The notes: generated from the letters alone by a model not told the origin. Shown: positions 52,867 through 61,814, counted from the first letter of the stretch. The stretch: DNA of 64,000 nucleotides from Lacibacter sediminis (GCF_014168535.1 NZ_CP060007.1:434001-498000), one strand, 5' to 3'. Made by a program: numbers and translations.

Positions 52867-53379
52867 ATGATCAATATGGAGAATAACCCAATTTCTGATG
52901 CTATGGAAAACCCATCACAGACATCTGTGCTTTCCGATATTCAAACATTAAACTATAATTATGCAAGCACGGGCCAGCGGTTTTTTAATTGGCTGATCGA
53001 TAATTTGCTCATGCGTTTTGGCGTCAGTTATCTTACAGGCTCTGTAGTCGGCGTTCTGCTGCAATTGATCTCTCCTGAAATATTATTTGAACTGGCATCA
53101 GGAGAGCGTGGTTTTGTTTTCTGGGGCGTGAGTTATTTTATTGCTATTTGTAACTATCTCTTTTATTATACACTTTGTGAAAAACTGTTCAGAGGTTATA
53201 CGCTTGGTAAATTAATAACAGGCACGAGAGCCATTAGAGAAGATGATGGGGAACTGACATTTAAAGATGCTTTTATGCGTTCACTATGCCGTATTGTTCC
53301 CTTTGAAGCATTGAGCGCTTTGGCCGGGTTCCCATGGCATGATACATGGACAAAAACAAAAGTGGTAAAGACAAGATAA
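52867..53379 (+). CDS. RDD-family membrane protein
   Basis: A 170-residue protein with the RDD domain: STGQRFFNWLIDNLLMRFG (helix 1 with the Arg-Asp pair, near residues 37-56), a second helix, YFIAICNYLFYYTLCEKLF, and the basic GYTLGKLITGTRAIREDDG segment that closes the family pattern. Function is unknown; RDD proteins may act in transport. It is convergent with the TonB-dependent receptor gene, 12 nt apart. Confidence 0.85.
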   Translation: MINMENNPISDAMENPSQTSVLSDIQTLNYNYASTGQRFFNWLIDNLLMRFGVSYLTGSVVGVLLQLISPEILFELASGERGFVFWGVSYFIAICNYLFYYTLCEKLFRGYTLGKLITGTRAIREDDGELTFKDAFMRSLCRIVPFEALSALAGFPWHDTWTKTKVVKTR

Positions 53380-53391
53380 AGTTGAATGGCA

Positions 53392-55605
53392 TTAGAAATG
53401 AAAAGCCAGCTTCAATTTTATAAAGAATGGATTGCCCGGTGTGTAATGTAATTCAGTAACAGGATTTGTTTCGTTTCTTAATCTTGATTCAGTAGCAAAC
53501 TGTGCTTCGTTCCATTGTGTATTGAATATATTCTCCACAACGGTTCCCAGTTCAAACTTGTTGAACGCATAACTGAGCGAAGCATCTGTAACAAAATATC
53601 CCTTTGCAGTAATACTGTAATCTTCATTAGCAGCACGGTTGGCTAAATACCGATAGCGGATACTTGCGTTCCAGCTGTTGTATTGATAATTGATACCGCC
53701 GGTGCTTGTAACAGTTGGCGCAAGCGGAATATAATTTTCGCCTTTTGCATCTTCAATACTTCTTGCATGTGCAAAGTTGATATTGGCATCGGCTGTTAAC
53801 GCTTTCAGCGGTTGCCAGCGAACAGAAACATCCGCACCAACTCTTCTTGTTTTACCACCCGGTTCAACAATACCTTCGTCACCCACATATACAAACTCCT
53901 GCTCAAGAAATAAATGCCAGGCTGCTGCATTAATGAGCAGGCTCTTGAATGGCTTCCAGATAAAACCAAGATCAGAACCGTACGACGCAGGTAAAACTCG
54001 TTGACCGGTTTGCGGTAACACTACACGTGTATCGTTACTGTGAAAACCTTTGCCGTTTTTCAGGTAGAATTGGAATGATTTATTTACTGTGTAGAATATA
54101 TTCAGCTTCGGACTTATAATTGCTTTTTGTTGTGATGCTAAAGATGGATTCAACTTGTCATTGTAGTCAAAATGAAAATAATCAACTCTTGCGCCAATGT
54201 TGAACAGCCAGTTGCCCCGTTCAATTTTTTCATCGGCATACAGCCATGCATTTGCTTCTTTTACATTACCCAATGCAACCGCATCAAGGATTTCTGTTTT
54301 ATTTTTTGTGCGTGACAGTTCAGAATTGTGTGTAGCATCGAATCTTGCTCCACTGCCGATACTGCTGGTGAAAGCAGTATTGCCTTTGAATTTTTTCGAT
54401 TGCCAGTTTGATTGCCAGCCATAAATATCTCTTTCTTCCTGTTGCCTGATCTGGTCACCATTCACAGGGTCATTCAGGAAGAAGGTGAAGTTTGAGATAA
54501 GGTTGAAATGATAGCGTGAATAGTATAGCTGATGTTCTATCAGATCATCATTATGTAAACGTTGTTGGAGTTTTGTGCTGATGTTAATGCGGCCGGTGTA
54601 ACCACCTTCAGTATTATCAATAGCACCGAAGCGTGAGATAGTCCCATCGTTCACTGCACGTTCAGGAATTTGTCCGGAGGCATCCCAACGGCTGTTAAAA
54701 ACATTTGCCTGCAGAAATAATTTGTTACGTTCATTCATCTGCACATTGTATTTACCCCAGATATTCAAACGGTTAAAATTTTGCGGACTTTCAAACGCAC
54801 CGTCAGAGTAAATAAATTCGGAAGCGATATAGGCACTTTGTTTCTGATTTGTTGCAGGCAATAAATTTACCATGGCTAAAGCTCTGTAGCTATTAAATGA
54901 ACCAACTTCAGTTTGCACAGTGTTTTGTGAAAGGCGATTAGCCGTCTGCAGTTCAACATAGCCTGCTGTATTGAAGTTACCTTGCTCTGCATAATAACTG
55001 CCTTTTCCATAGTCAATTGTTTTTACCAACTCAGGAATAACGAAATGCATATCAGCATAACCTTGCCCGTGTGCATGCGAAGGCATATTTACCGGCATGC
55101 CATCAACAGTGATGCGTACATCGGTTCCGTGATCTACATCAAAGCCACGTAAAAATATTTGCTCGGCTTTGCCACCACCCTGGTGTTGTGCTATAAACAA
55201 ACCGGGAACATAGCGCAAAAATTCCTGTGCTGAATTAACAGGGCGTTGATTGAGATCGATCTTGCTGATGGTTGAATATACTTTTGTGATATCACCTGCA
55301 GCGATCACAACTTCTTTCAGGTTGAAAGCAGCACGTGTTAATAAAACATTACCGGTGTTAGCTGTATTGATCTCTTGTGTGGCATATCCAATTGCAGAAA
55401 TGGTAACGATTGTTTCGCTATTTTCTAAGGTAATACTGAAGCGACCGTCCTTTGCCGCAGTTGTTACTTTGTTTTTGCTTTGTACTACTGCGCCTTCAAC
55501 AGGTTCGTTTGTAACGGCATCTATGATGCGGCTGCTGTAAGTTGTTTGCGCTGTTAAAAGCAACACATGCAATGAAAAAATGAAAAGCAGTAAAGTTGTT
55601 TTCAT
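53392..55605 (-). CDS. TonB-dependent receptor with carboxypeptidase-like regulatory domain
   Basis: A 737-residue outer-membrane transporter: signal peptide (residues 1-19, ending LLTAQ), a CarboxypepD_reg-like domain (residues 20-100, ITVSAIGYA-like TISAIGYATQEI), a plug (FLRYVPGLFIAQHQGGGKAE, DVRITVDGMPVNMPSHAHG, GYADMHFVIPELVKTIDYGKG) and a 22-stranded barrel ending in FFIKLKLAFHF. The plug's HAHGQGYAD is histidine-rich, which could suit a metal ligand. It is 16 nt downstream of the TPR lipoprotein gene and so shares its transcript. Confidence 0.93.
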   Translation of the reverse strand: MKTTLLLFIFSLHVLLLTAQTTYSSRIIDAVTNEPVEGAVVQSKNKVTTAAKDGRFSITLENSETIVTISAIGYATQEINTANTGNVLLTRAAFNLKEVVIAAGDITKVYSTISKIDLNQRPVNSAQEFLRYVPGLFIAQHQGGGKAEQIFLRGFDVDHGTDVRITVDGMPVNMPSHAHGQGYADMHFVIPELVKTIDYGKGSYYAEQGNFNTAGYVELQTANRLSQNTVQTEVGSFNSYRALAMVNLLPATNQKQSAYIASEFIYSDGAFESPQNFNRLNIWGKYNVQMNERNKLFLQANVFNSRWDASGQIPERAVNDGTISRFGAIDNTEGGYTGRINISTKLQQRLHNDDLIEHQLYYSRYHFNLISNFTFFLNDPVNGDQIRQQEERDIYGWQSNWQSKKFKGNTAFTSSIGSGARFDATHNSELSRTKNKTEILDAVALGNVKEANAWLYADEKIERGNWLFNIGARVDYFHFDYNDKLNPSLASQQKAIISPKLNIFYTVNKSFQFYLKNGKGFHSNDTRVVLPQTGQRVLPASYGSDLGFIWKPFKSLLINAAAWHLFLEQEFVYVGDEGIVEPGGKTRRVGADVSVRWQPLKALTADANINFAHARSIEDAKGENYIPLAPTVTSTGGINYQYNSWNASIRYRYLANRAANEDYSITAKGYFVTDASLSYAFNKFELGTVVENIFNTQWNEAQFATESRLRNETNPVTELHYTPGNPFFIKLKLAFHF

Positions 55606-55621
55606 GACAGTTAGTTGGCAG

Positions 55622-56923
55622 TTACAAGGTTTTTAATTCCTCTTTTATTTCATTGGCAGTAACAGGACCTAACTCAAAGCTGCTTTCCAATGCTTCTGTC
55701 AGGTACTGTTTTGCCAATTTCGGTTGGCCGCTTTTTTTCAGCAGCATTCCTATATGGTAAAGGGCGTCGGGTTCAAATGTTTTATTGATGATACGGCTCT
55801 CTGCAATTTTTACAGCTTCCTCAACTTGTCCACTCTTATATAACGACCATGCAAAGAGCTCATATGATTGTGGAGTAGGGCGGTTACTGATCTCTTTTTT
55901 TGCAATAGCCATAGCGGTTGATTGATTGTTCAACTCATCGCTCATAATGGTGAACAGATATTTGTTATACATATCGCCGTAAACAGGGTCACTTACTTTG
56001 TCAATAAATGAGGCGAGGTATTGATTCCTGGCCTGGTTGTTTTGTTCAAATGCTGCAATCTCACTAAGCATCAGATCGTAATCAGGAACAGGATGCTGCT
56101 CCTGTAACCAAGTCAATATTTTTTTAGCAAACGTTGTGTTCTTATCGTTAGAGTAAGCGATCCATGCAATCCCCTTCCATGCGTGATAATAATCAGGATG
56201 GTCGTTTACTACTTCTGTATATAATTTGTAGGATTCGCTGATGCGGTTGTTGTGGCCATACATATCGGCCAGGTTTGTCTTTACCCAAGGCAGCAGTTGA
56301 TCTTTCTTTGATTCTTTAATATCAGCATATGCTTTTTCCATAAAGCTGATACTTGCTTCGCTGTTGCCCTTGTGGTCTTCGAGTTTAGAAGCACGTGTGT
56401 AGTAGTCGAAATTATTTTTGTGACGGAAGGCGTTGAGTATTGCTTCTGCCTGTCTGTAATCGCCCAGTTCAAGTTTTACATCAAACTGTTGCAAACGGGT
56501 CAGATACAGATCATCACCCATTGTTGCAGCGGTATCAAGATAACGATCTGCTTGTATAAACTGATGTTGAGTAACACAGTTTGATGCCAATGAACGATAA
56601 ATGCCTGATGAAAATTTTTTTTGCAGTTGATTAGCGACATGATATAAGCTATCACTTTTATGTATGTCACTTATCTGGCCGCTGTATTGAAAACGCTGAT
56701 TGTACAATGATGCCAGTTTGATCTGACTGCTCATATCATCAGCAGTAATTGCAAGACGATCACTCCAGAATTTCATATCAGCCGCAATTGTTGCTACAGA
56801 ATTGGCAGATTTGTTTTGTTGCAGCAGTACCATGATTTTTTCTTCCTGCACAACAGGCTTGCTGTTTTTTGAACAGGCCGCCAGCAACACGGTGCAGCAA
56901 AGAATGATGAAAGACTTATACAT
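55622..56923 (-). CDS. TPR-containing lipoprotein
   Basis: A 433-residue protein with a lipoprotein signal (MYKSFIILCCTVLLAACSK, lipobox LAAC with Cys17). TPR-like helical repeats run along the rest: LRQFDVKLELGDYRQAEAIL-like segments, SEASISFMEKAYADI, YKLYTEVVNDHPDYYHAW and LYHIGMLLKKSGQPKLAKQYL. It probably sits in the outer membrane or periplasm and works with the TonB-dependent receptor encoded 16 nt further on. Specific role unknown. Confidence 0.84.
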   Translation of the reverse strand: MYKSFIILCCTVLLAACSKNSKPVVQEEKIMVLLQQNKSANSVATIAADMKFWSDRLAITADDMSSQIKLASLYNQRFQYSGQISDIHKSDSLYHVANQLQKKFSSGIYRSLASNCVTQHQFIQADRYLDTAATMGDDLYLTRLQQFDVKLELGDYRQAEAILNAFRHKNNFDYYTRASKLEDHKGNSEASISFMEKAYADIKESKKDQLLPWVKTNLADMYGHNNRISESYKLYTEVVNDHPDYYHAWKGIAWIAYSNDKNTTFAKKILTWLQEQHPVPDYDLMLSEIAAFEQNNQARNQYLASFIDKVSDPVYGDMYNKYLFTIMSDELNNQSTAMAIAKKEISNRPTPQSYELFAWSLYKSGQVEEAVKIAESRIINKTFEPDALYHIGMLLKKSGQPKLAKQYLTEALESSFELGPVTANEIKEELKTL

Positions 56924-56951
56924 AAAAATGGTTTGTAGTTTATGGTAGTGG

Positions 56952-56985
56952 TTTTAAAAAGGCGAAGGCTTTAACCTTCGCCTTT
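56952..56985 (-). terminator. Terminator of the DUF4331 pair
   Basis: A perfect 11-bp stem (AAAGGCGAAGG with CCTTCGCCTTT) and a 6-nt loop, with a T run on the - strand. It lies 30 nt beyond the DUF4331-C stop and upstream of the TPR lipoprotein gene, so these are separate transcripts. Confidence 0.82.
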
Positions 56986-57014
56986 ACTTGCTTCTCTTGG
57001 TTCGCTTATGATTA

Positions 57015-57536
57015 TTAATGAGGCGTAGCTAAATAAGGGAATGAAGTGAGGAACGCTTTGTCGTTTGTATCTACGTTGTCACTTGTAAGGCCGGGATTTG
57101 CACTGCCATCAGGACCACCGAATAACAGTAACAGTTCCACATCGATCACATCATCACCAAGTGCACGACCGGTTAAAACATTTGTACCATCAAAGAATGT
57201 TGTCTTTTTAGTTGTTGATACATTCAGTACATCCGTTACCAGTAACCCGATCAACTGATCAACATTCTGACCTAATGCATTGGTCGTATAACCAGGGTTA
57301 AGACCAAGGAAATTTGTTTTGAACTTTGTGAAGAAGGCCGCATTCATTGCAGATGGAGCTGTTATATTGAATGCATCCTTATCAGCCGGCGCATTGAATA
57401 CAGTATTAATAGCAGGGCGAGCCATCTGATCCTGAATTTCATAAACCTGTTGTGTAGCAGGAGTGTTTTCTTTCTTACATGCAACAAAGAACATTGTGCC
57501 GGCAAGAACTGTGTATAAACCTATTTTGAGTTTCAT
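57015..57536 (-). CDS. DUF4331 C-terminal-half lipoprotein
   Basis: A 173-residue protein with a lipoprotein signal (MKLKIGLYTVLAGTMFFVAC, lipobox with Cys20). The mature part has MARPAINTVFNAPADKDAFN, VLTGRALGDDVIDVELLL and a final LTSFPYLATPH, which correspond to the second half of DUF4331 proteins (the GRxLxDDVIDxxL and FPYL region). The first half is a separate gene 35 nt upstream. A frameshift is unlikely, because this gene has its own signal sequence. Function unknown. Confidence 0.8.
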   Translation of the reverse strand: MKLKIGLYTVLAGTMFFVACKKENTPATQQVYEIQDQMARPAINTVFNAPADKDAFNITAPSAMNAAFFTKFKTNFLGLNPGYTTNALGQNVDQLIGLLVTDVLNVSTTKKTTFFDGTNVLTGRALGDDVIDVELLLLFGGPDGSANPGLTSDNVDTNDKAFLTSFPYLATPH

Positions 57537-57571
57537 CTGATTAAAATTTTGTAATTAGAAATTTAGTTTGA

Positions 57572-58231
57572 TTAGTTGATCGCTTTTTTAGATTCAGCCC
57601 ATACGTTTAAAGTGCCGCTTCCGCCTAATTTTGATTTAGGAACTTCAACAACAATGCTCATTACGTTTGTGCCTTTGAATGCATCAACACCCGGATCATT
57701 AAAGCCGGGAGCCATACCACCAACTACTTTCTTGAATTGATTGAGATCAAAAAAGAAAGGATCATCACGTGGGCCTGCAAAAACTTTAATACCATTTTCA
57801 TCACCAACAATTGGTGCCTGGCCATACGGAGTTACTTTTGCCTGCACACTAAATGCACCGGGAGTAATTGTGCTTTTTGAACCGGTAGCAGCAGGTTTGT
57901 AAGGACCATATACTCTCATATTACCGTTCATTACAATTGCCTGGATAACGAGATCTTCAACATTATCGCCTGTGTTATCGATGTTAAATTCAATAAGTGT
58001 TTTCTCATCAAATTTTGCAGCGCCTGTTGCAGATGGTGAAAGTAAACCTTGAGTGTTAGCAACGAATACAAGGTTGCTTGTGTTTTCGCCCTGGAAAACA
58101 TACACGTCAGTAATGTCTGTCGCCTGGTTAGATACAGCAGGTGCATCGAGGTGATCCGCAGCATAGATAATGCCTCCGGTTAACGCTACTGCTGCTGCAA
58201 GAACAGTCAGTAAAACTTTTCTCTTTTTCAT
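57572..58231 (-). CDS. DUF4331 N-terminal-half protein, exported
   Basis: A 219-residue protein with a signal peptide (KVLLTVLAAAVALTGGIIYA). The mature start AADHLDAPAVSNQATDITDVYVF is the DUF4331 N-terminal signature, followed by FDEKTLIEFNIDNTGDNVEDLVI and a C-terminal TNVMSIVVEVPKSKLGG. The family's second half is missing here and is encoded just downstream. Such proteins are secreted, and their substrate is not known. The gene lies 246 nt after the fasciclin gene, which has its own terminator. Confidence 0.85.
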   Translation of the reverse strand: MKKRKVLLTVLAAAVALTGGIIYAADHLDAPAVSNQATDITDVYVFQGENTSNLVFVANTQGLLSPSATGAAKFDEKTLIEFNIDNTGDNVEDLVIQAIVMNGNMRVYGPYKPAATGSKSTITPGAFSVQAKVTPYGQAPIVGDENGIKVFAGPRDDPFFFDLNQFKKVVGGMAPGFNDPGVDAFKGTNVMSIVVEVPKSKLGGSGTLNVWAESKKAIN

Positions 58232-58352
58232 TGTTTGATTTTTTTTGATTAAAAATTTTTTGATTGATGATTCGTCTTCACAATACTCACAGGGAAATGA
58301 GTTGGTACAGATATGATAGAGATACGTTGAAGTGATGCGGGTTGGATTTTAT

Positions 58353-58371
58353 TCTGAAAAATATTTTCAGA
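58353..58371. promoter_or_regulatory. Palindrome upstream of the DUF4331 pair
   Basis: TCTGAAAA and TTTTCAGA flank ATA: two perfect 8-bp arms. It lies about 120 nt upstream of the DUF4331 start and could be an operator, but AT richness makes chance likely. Confidence 0.25.
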
Positions 58372-58419
58372 TTTCGTTCTTTATTGCTGCAAATAAATTT
58401 CTGTTGCCTGATGAATGAC

Positions 58420-58452
58420 AAAAAGAAAGCGGATGGTGGAAACCATCCGCTT
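58420..58452 (-). terminator. Terminator of the fasciclin gene
   Basis: A perfect 11-bp stem (AAGCGGATGGT with ACCATCCGCTT), a GNRA-like loop (GGAA on the + strand) and a T-rich run on the - strand, 26 nt beyond the stop. Confidence 0.85.
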
Positions 58453-58477
58453 GTAAACCAAAACCAGGACTACATAT

Positions 58478-59059
58478 TTAGCCTTTCGGCAAAACAACGG
58501 CGTCGATAACATGAATAACGCCATTACTTTGATAAACATCTTTGATTGTTACAGAAGCCATTCCACCTTTCTCATCTTTGATCCAGAGTGTTTTGTCTTT
58601 CATCCATAACCATAATTTTCCACCTTGTACAGTTGTTAGCTCAGTTTTGCCATTTCCTTCTTTAATAAGGCGTGCAATTTCTTTTGCATCTAAACGGCCT
58701 GCTACAACATGATACGTAAGTATTGCTGTAAGCGTTGCTTTGTTTTCAGGCTTCACCAATGTTTCAACTGTACCTGCAGGTAATTTTTCAAAAGCAGCAT
58801 TTGTAGGAGCGAATACGGTAAACGGGCCAGCACTCATTAATGTTTCAACAAGACCTGCTGCTTTTACAGCCGCAACCAATGTGGTATGATCTTTTGAATT
58901 AACTGCATTTTCAACAATGTTTTTTGAAGGATACATTGGTGCGCCACCAACTTCTACTGTTTTTTCATTCATCTTGTTAGATGTTGATGTTTGTGCGTTC
59001 AATGTACCTACAGCAACAACAGCTGCAATTGACAAGGCTAACAATTTTACTTTTTTCAT
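58478..59059 (-). CDS. Fasciclin (FAS1) domain secreted protein
   Basis: A 193-residue protein with a signal peptide (MKKVKLLALSIAAVVAVGTLNAQ) and one FAS1 domain: IVENAVNSKDHTTLVAAVKAAGLVETL, then GPFTVFAPTNAAFEKLPAGTVETL (H1 box), ILTYHVVAGRL (YH motif) and GVIHVIDAVVLPKG (H2 box). FAS1 proteins mediate adhesion or bind extracellular ligands. It lies between two terminators and so is a single-gene unit, in the same orientation as its DUF4331 and haloperoxidase neighbours. Confidence 0.93.
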   Translation of the reverse strand: MKKVKLLALSIAAVVAVGTLNAQTSTSNKMNEKTVEVGGAPMYPSKNIVENAVNSKDHTTLVAAVKAAGLVETLMSAGPFTVFAPTNAAFEKLPAGTVETLVKPENKATLTAILTYHVVAGRLDAKEIARLIKEGNGKTELTTVQGGKLWLWMKDKTLWIKDEKGGMASVTIKDVYQSNGVIHVIDAVVLPKG

Positions 59060-59204
59060 TTTTCTTTAGTTTATAAATTGATGATTGATATACGGGGTTA
59101 TCTGATATGCAGTTGTTGGTTTCTACTGCTTTTGTTTATTCAGATTCAAGTACAGTTACGGAGCAGCAGTAATTGCGGATTTAAAAACAAAATATTTTTT
59201 AAAG

Positions 59205-59231
59205 AAAAGCCCCCGATACACCGGGGGCTTT
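59205..59231 (-). terminator. Terminator of the haloperoxidase-like gene
   Basis: A perfect 10-bp GC-rich stem (AAAGCCCCCG with CGGGGGCTTT), a 6-nt loop and a T run on the - strand. It lies about 83 nt beyond the stop at 59314, the only recognisable signal in the 254-bp gap to the fasciclin gene. Confidence 0.83.
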
Positions 59232-59313
59232 GTTAACTGTATATTTTTTCGGGTGGTTTTCTTGCTGCTGATTAAACAAGGCACCTGACCATAAAAGAAG
59301 AAGAATATCGTTT

Positions 59314-60681
59314 TTACTCTTTCAAAAATTTTATTGTGCTCAAAATATTCTCTGCCACTTTTTTACCTTGCATAATGCTTCGTTCACAAGTAAGGCGATA
59401 GTGAATACCTCCATATATCCTGCTATTAGCAATATCTAGTCCCATTTGTGTAAATGTACTGTAGCTACGTGGAGCATAACCCAGGTAATCGTACGTATGA
59501 AGTGTCATAGGAAATTTTTCGCCAAACACATTGCTCATCATGGTTAGTGCACCACCTGTTATTGTTGCATGACCCGAAGGAAATTCCGGATGATTAGGTG
59601 TAGGAATATAAGTTGACCATGCAGGATCAATGTACAGCCTAATGTATGTTACGGGACGCATAATATTATAAATATATTTCCTCACAAATAGTATGATTGT
59701 AGCATCATGCTGTGCTAAACCAATTTTTGCGTAAGCAAGAGCTGCTTTATCGAGCGAAAAATCTACAATGTTGAGCGCTTGCACAAAAGCAGCAACATAG
59801 GTTCCGCCTGCTCCATAACCCGGAGCGTCTTTAAAGTAATCAGCCATCGCTTTTTGTTCAGCAGTGAGTGTTTTTGACACATCGTATATTTCTTTCACTA
59901 TTGCATAAAAAGCCGAAGTTGGATCGGTGGAGAAAGTTGGCAGCAACTCAATGTCGGTATTATTTGAAGAACCAGGTACGAGCAGTCTGCGCTGATAAGC
60001 ATATGGGTTAACAGGAGGCGTTGCTGCTGTAGGAACCCAAAGACCCCAACCAACCGGAGGAACATAAGGGGGGTTGACATTTGCTGAACCATCGGTTGCT
60101 GCCCATGCAAAAACTCTTGTCGCCACTTCTTTACCAAAAGCAATGGAACGTTGCAGTGTGGCATCATTCACTTCAGTTGCATACGTGGCATTTAATGAGC
60201 TTTCAAGATTATCCATTGCAGTTTTATTAGCTGCTGCAGTAGTTGGGAAAAGTTTTCGACTCATTTCAGCCAATGCTGCATTGGCACTAGCTGCCCAATG
60301 ATAAGCCTTACCTGGTTCAGTTTTGGGCATTTCAGGAAAATCAGTGAGTTGACCTTCGAGTGATTGATAAGCGGGCATACCATTTACCACCGCTTCGTAA
60401 GCCGCAATGCCGCAATAAGCCATTGCCCGATCGGTTGCTTGTGTTCCGGTGCCTGCAGGCAATGGTATGCGAAACATTGCTAATTGCATGTCCAGCCATT
60501 TGGTAATTACTTCCGAAGAAAATGTTTTGGTTTGCTGCAGATGTCCGTTTACACCGGCCTTGTTTGCTGTGGCGGCATTTTTTTCCTGTAAGAGATCTTC
60601 ACTTACTTCTTTCTGACAGGAAAAATTTGCGATCGAAAGGAACAGAAACAGAAAAAATGCTCCTTGAATTTTCTTGCTCAT
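59314..60681 (-). CDS. Vanadium-haloperoxidase-like / PAP2 superfamily lipoprotein
   Basis: A 455-residue protein. A lipoprotein-type signal (FLSIANFSC, Cys22) precedes a helical region. The metal/phosphate site is complete: K335-x6-R342-P343, P368-S-G-H371 and S420-R421-x3-G-x-H427, the K-x6-RP, PSGH, SR-x5-H triad of vanadium haloperoxidases and PAP2 phosphatases. In this family vanadate or phosphate sits in the same pocket, so activity could be halide oxidation or phosphatase. It is divergent from a PAS-LuxR gene about 320 nt away. Confidence 0.88.
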   Translation of the reverse strand: MSKKIQGAFFLFLFLSIANFSCQKEVSEDLLQEKNAATANKAGVNGHLQQTKTFSSEVITKWLDMQLAMFRIPLPAGTGTQATDRAMAYCGIAAYEAVVNGMPAYQSLEGQLTDFPEMPKTEPGKAYHWAASANAALAEMSRKLFPTTAAANKTAMDNLESSLNATYATEVNDATLQRSIAFGKEVATRVFAWAATDGSANVNPPYVPPVGWGLWVPTAATPPVNPYAYQRRLLVPGSSNNTDIELLPTFSTDPTSAFYAIVKEIYDVSKTLTAEQKAMADYFKDAPGYGAGGTYVAAFVQALNIVDFSLDKAALAYAKIGLAQHDATIILFVRKYIYNIMRPVTYIRLYIDPAWSTYIPTPNHPEFPSGHATITGGALTMMSNVFGEKFPMTLHTYDYLGYAPRSYSTFTQMGLDIANSRIYGGIHYRLTCERSIMQGKKVAENILSTIKFLKE

Positions 60682-61000
60682 AGATTTAAGTTTTAATGGT
60701 GATGACTATTGATTTTCACCAGGCTGACGGGTATTAAAATCCGGTTAAGCAGTTTTAGAAAGTAAACCGTATAAGCTACTTCTTCATGAAGGAAAGGGAT
60801 TGCAGATTCGCAGGGAAGTAAGTACTGTTTTTCCGGGAATAACATATAAATGTAGTGTTGATAAAAACTAGAAAAAATACCGATTTATAGGTAGTTTTGT
60901 CTTCCACACCGGTTTACTCCACTCCCCCTGATCACCTCCACACTCTGTGAAAGAAAAGTAATAACCCGACTCTTTTCAATCATCCACTAATGCATTATTT
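60682..61000. other. 319-bp divergent intergenic region
   Basis: It separates the haloperoxidase-like gene and the PAS-LuxR gene, transcribed away from each other. The only clear signal is a perfect TAGTTTTG (TAnnTTTG) at 60892-60899 on the + strand, about 100 nt before the LuxR ATG, without an obvious -33 partner. No open reading frame or repeat was seen. Confidence 0.4.
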
Positions 61001-61768
61001 ATGAAACAGGAGCCTTTTGATCTTGAGTTTAACCGGATCTTCAAGTGGCTTGGAAATGATTCAGCACCCAGTCAATTGAAATTTGAACTTGATCTGTATA
61101 AAAAACTTTGGAATTTTTTTCTGATAGGCGATTCGTATTATTTTATCATCAATCACCACAACCTGCAATTCGAGTTTGTAAGTAAAGAAGTGGAAGAGGT
61201 GATGGGATATCTGCCATCTGAATTTGACATTCGGTTCATGAACGACAAACTTCATCCTGATGATCGTTCCTGGTTTTTAGCTATCGGAACCTGCATCGTT
61301 GATTTTTTTTCACAGTTGCCGGTGGATAAGCTATTGAAGTATAAGGTGAGATATGATATTCGGTTCAAAAAGAAGAACGGTGATTATGCACGCATACTTT
61401 ACCAGGGTGTTCTACTGGAGCATGATGCTTCAGGAAAGTTTTTAAGAACACTTAGTGTGCATAGCGACATAACCTATCTTAAGCAAGAAGGCAACCCTGT
61501 ATTGTCATTTATAGGTAGTGAAGGAGAGCCGTCTTACTTAGACGTTGTCTCTAACAAGCCGTTTGTTGAAAGCAAAGAAGAGTTTACGAAGCGTGAAAAG
61601 CAGGTGTTGAAGTTGTTGATCGAAGGAAAACCAAGTAAAGAGATCAGCGGGTTGTTGAAGATCAGTAAACAGACAGTAGATACACATCGCAAGAACATGC
61701 TGCACAAAAAACATTTGAGCAATACAGGCGAGTTGATCGGTAAAGCGATCAGAAGTGGGTGGATATGA
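61001..61768 (+). CDS. PAS-domain LuxR-type transcriptional regulator
   Basis: A 255-residue regulator. Residues about 45-160 form a PAS domain: YYFIINHHNLQFEFVSKEVEEVMGY, NDKLHPDDRSWFLAI and the PAC region RFKKKNGDYARILYQGVLLEHDASG. Residues about 195-255 are a LuxR/GerE helix-turn-helix (FTKREKQVLKLLIEGKPSKEI, SKQTVDTHRKNML). No receiver domain is present, so this is a one-component sensor with an unknown ligand. It may control the divergent haloperoxidase set. It ends at a bidirectional terminator shared with metH. Confidence 0.88.
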   Translation: MKQEPFDLEFNRIFKWLGNDSAPSQLKFELDLYKKLWNFFLIGDSYYFIINHHNLQFEFVSKEVEEVMGYLPSEFDIRFMNDKLHPDDRSWFLAIGTCIVDFFSQLPVDKLLKYKVRYDIRFKKKNGDYARILYQGVLLEHDASGKFLRTLSVHSDITYLKQEGNPVLSFIGSEGEPSYLDVVSNKPFVESKEEFTKREKQVLKLLIEGKPSKEISGLLKISKQTVDTHRKNMLHKKHLSNTGELIGKAIRSGWI

Positions 61769-61770
61769 AA

Positions 61771-61795
61771 AACCCTCACTTGAAAAGTGAGGGTT
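61771..61795. terminator. Bidirectional terminator between the LuxR gene and metH
   Basis: Perfect 11-bp stem (AACCCTCACTT with AAGTGAGGGTT) with a 3-nt loop. A T run follows on the - strand (metH side), with a weaker AT-rich tail on the + strand. Confidence 0.8.
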
Positions 61796-61814
61796 AATAC
61801 AATTATTTATTTCA

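Noticed and set aside
57015-58231. DUF4331 pair as a frameshifted pseudogene
   Set aside because: The second gene has its own lipoprotein signal and ATG, so a natural split is more likely than a break.
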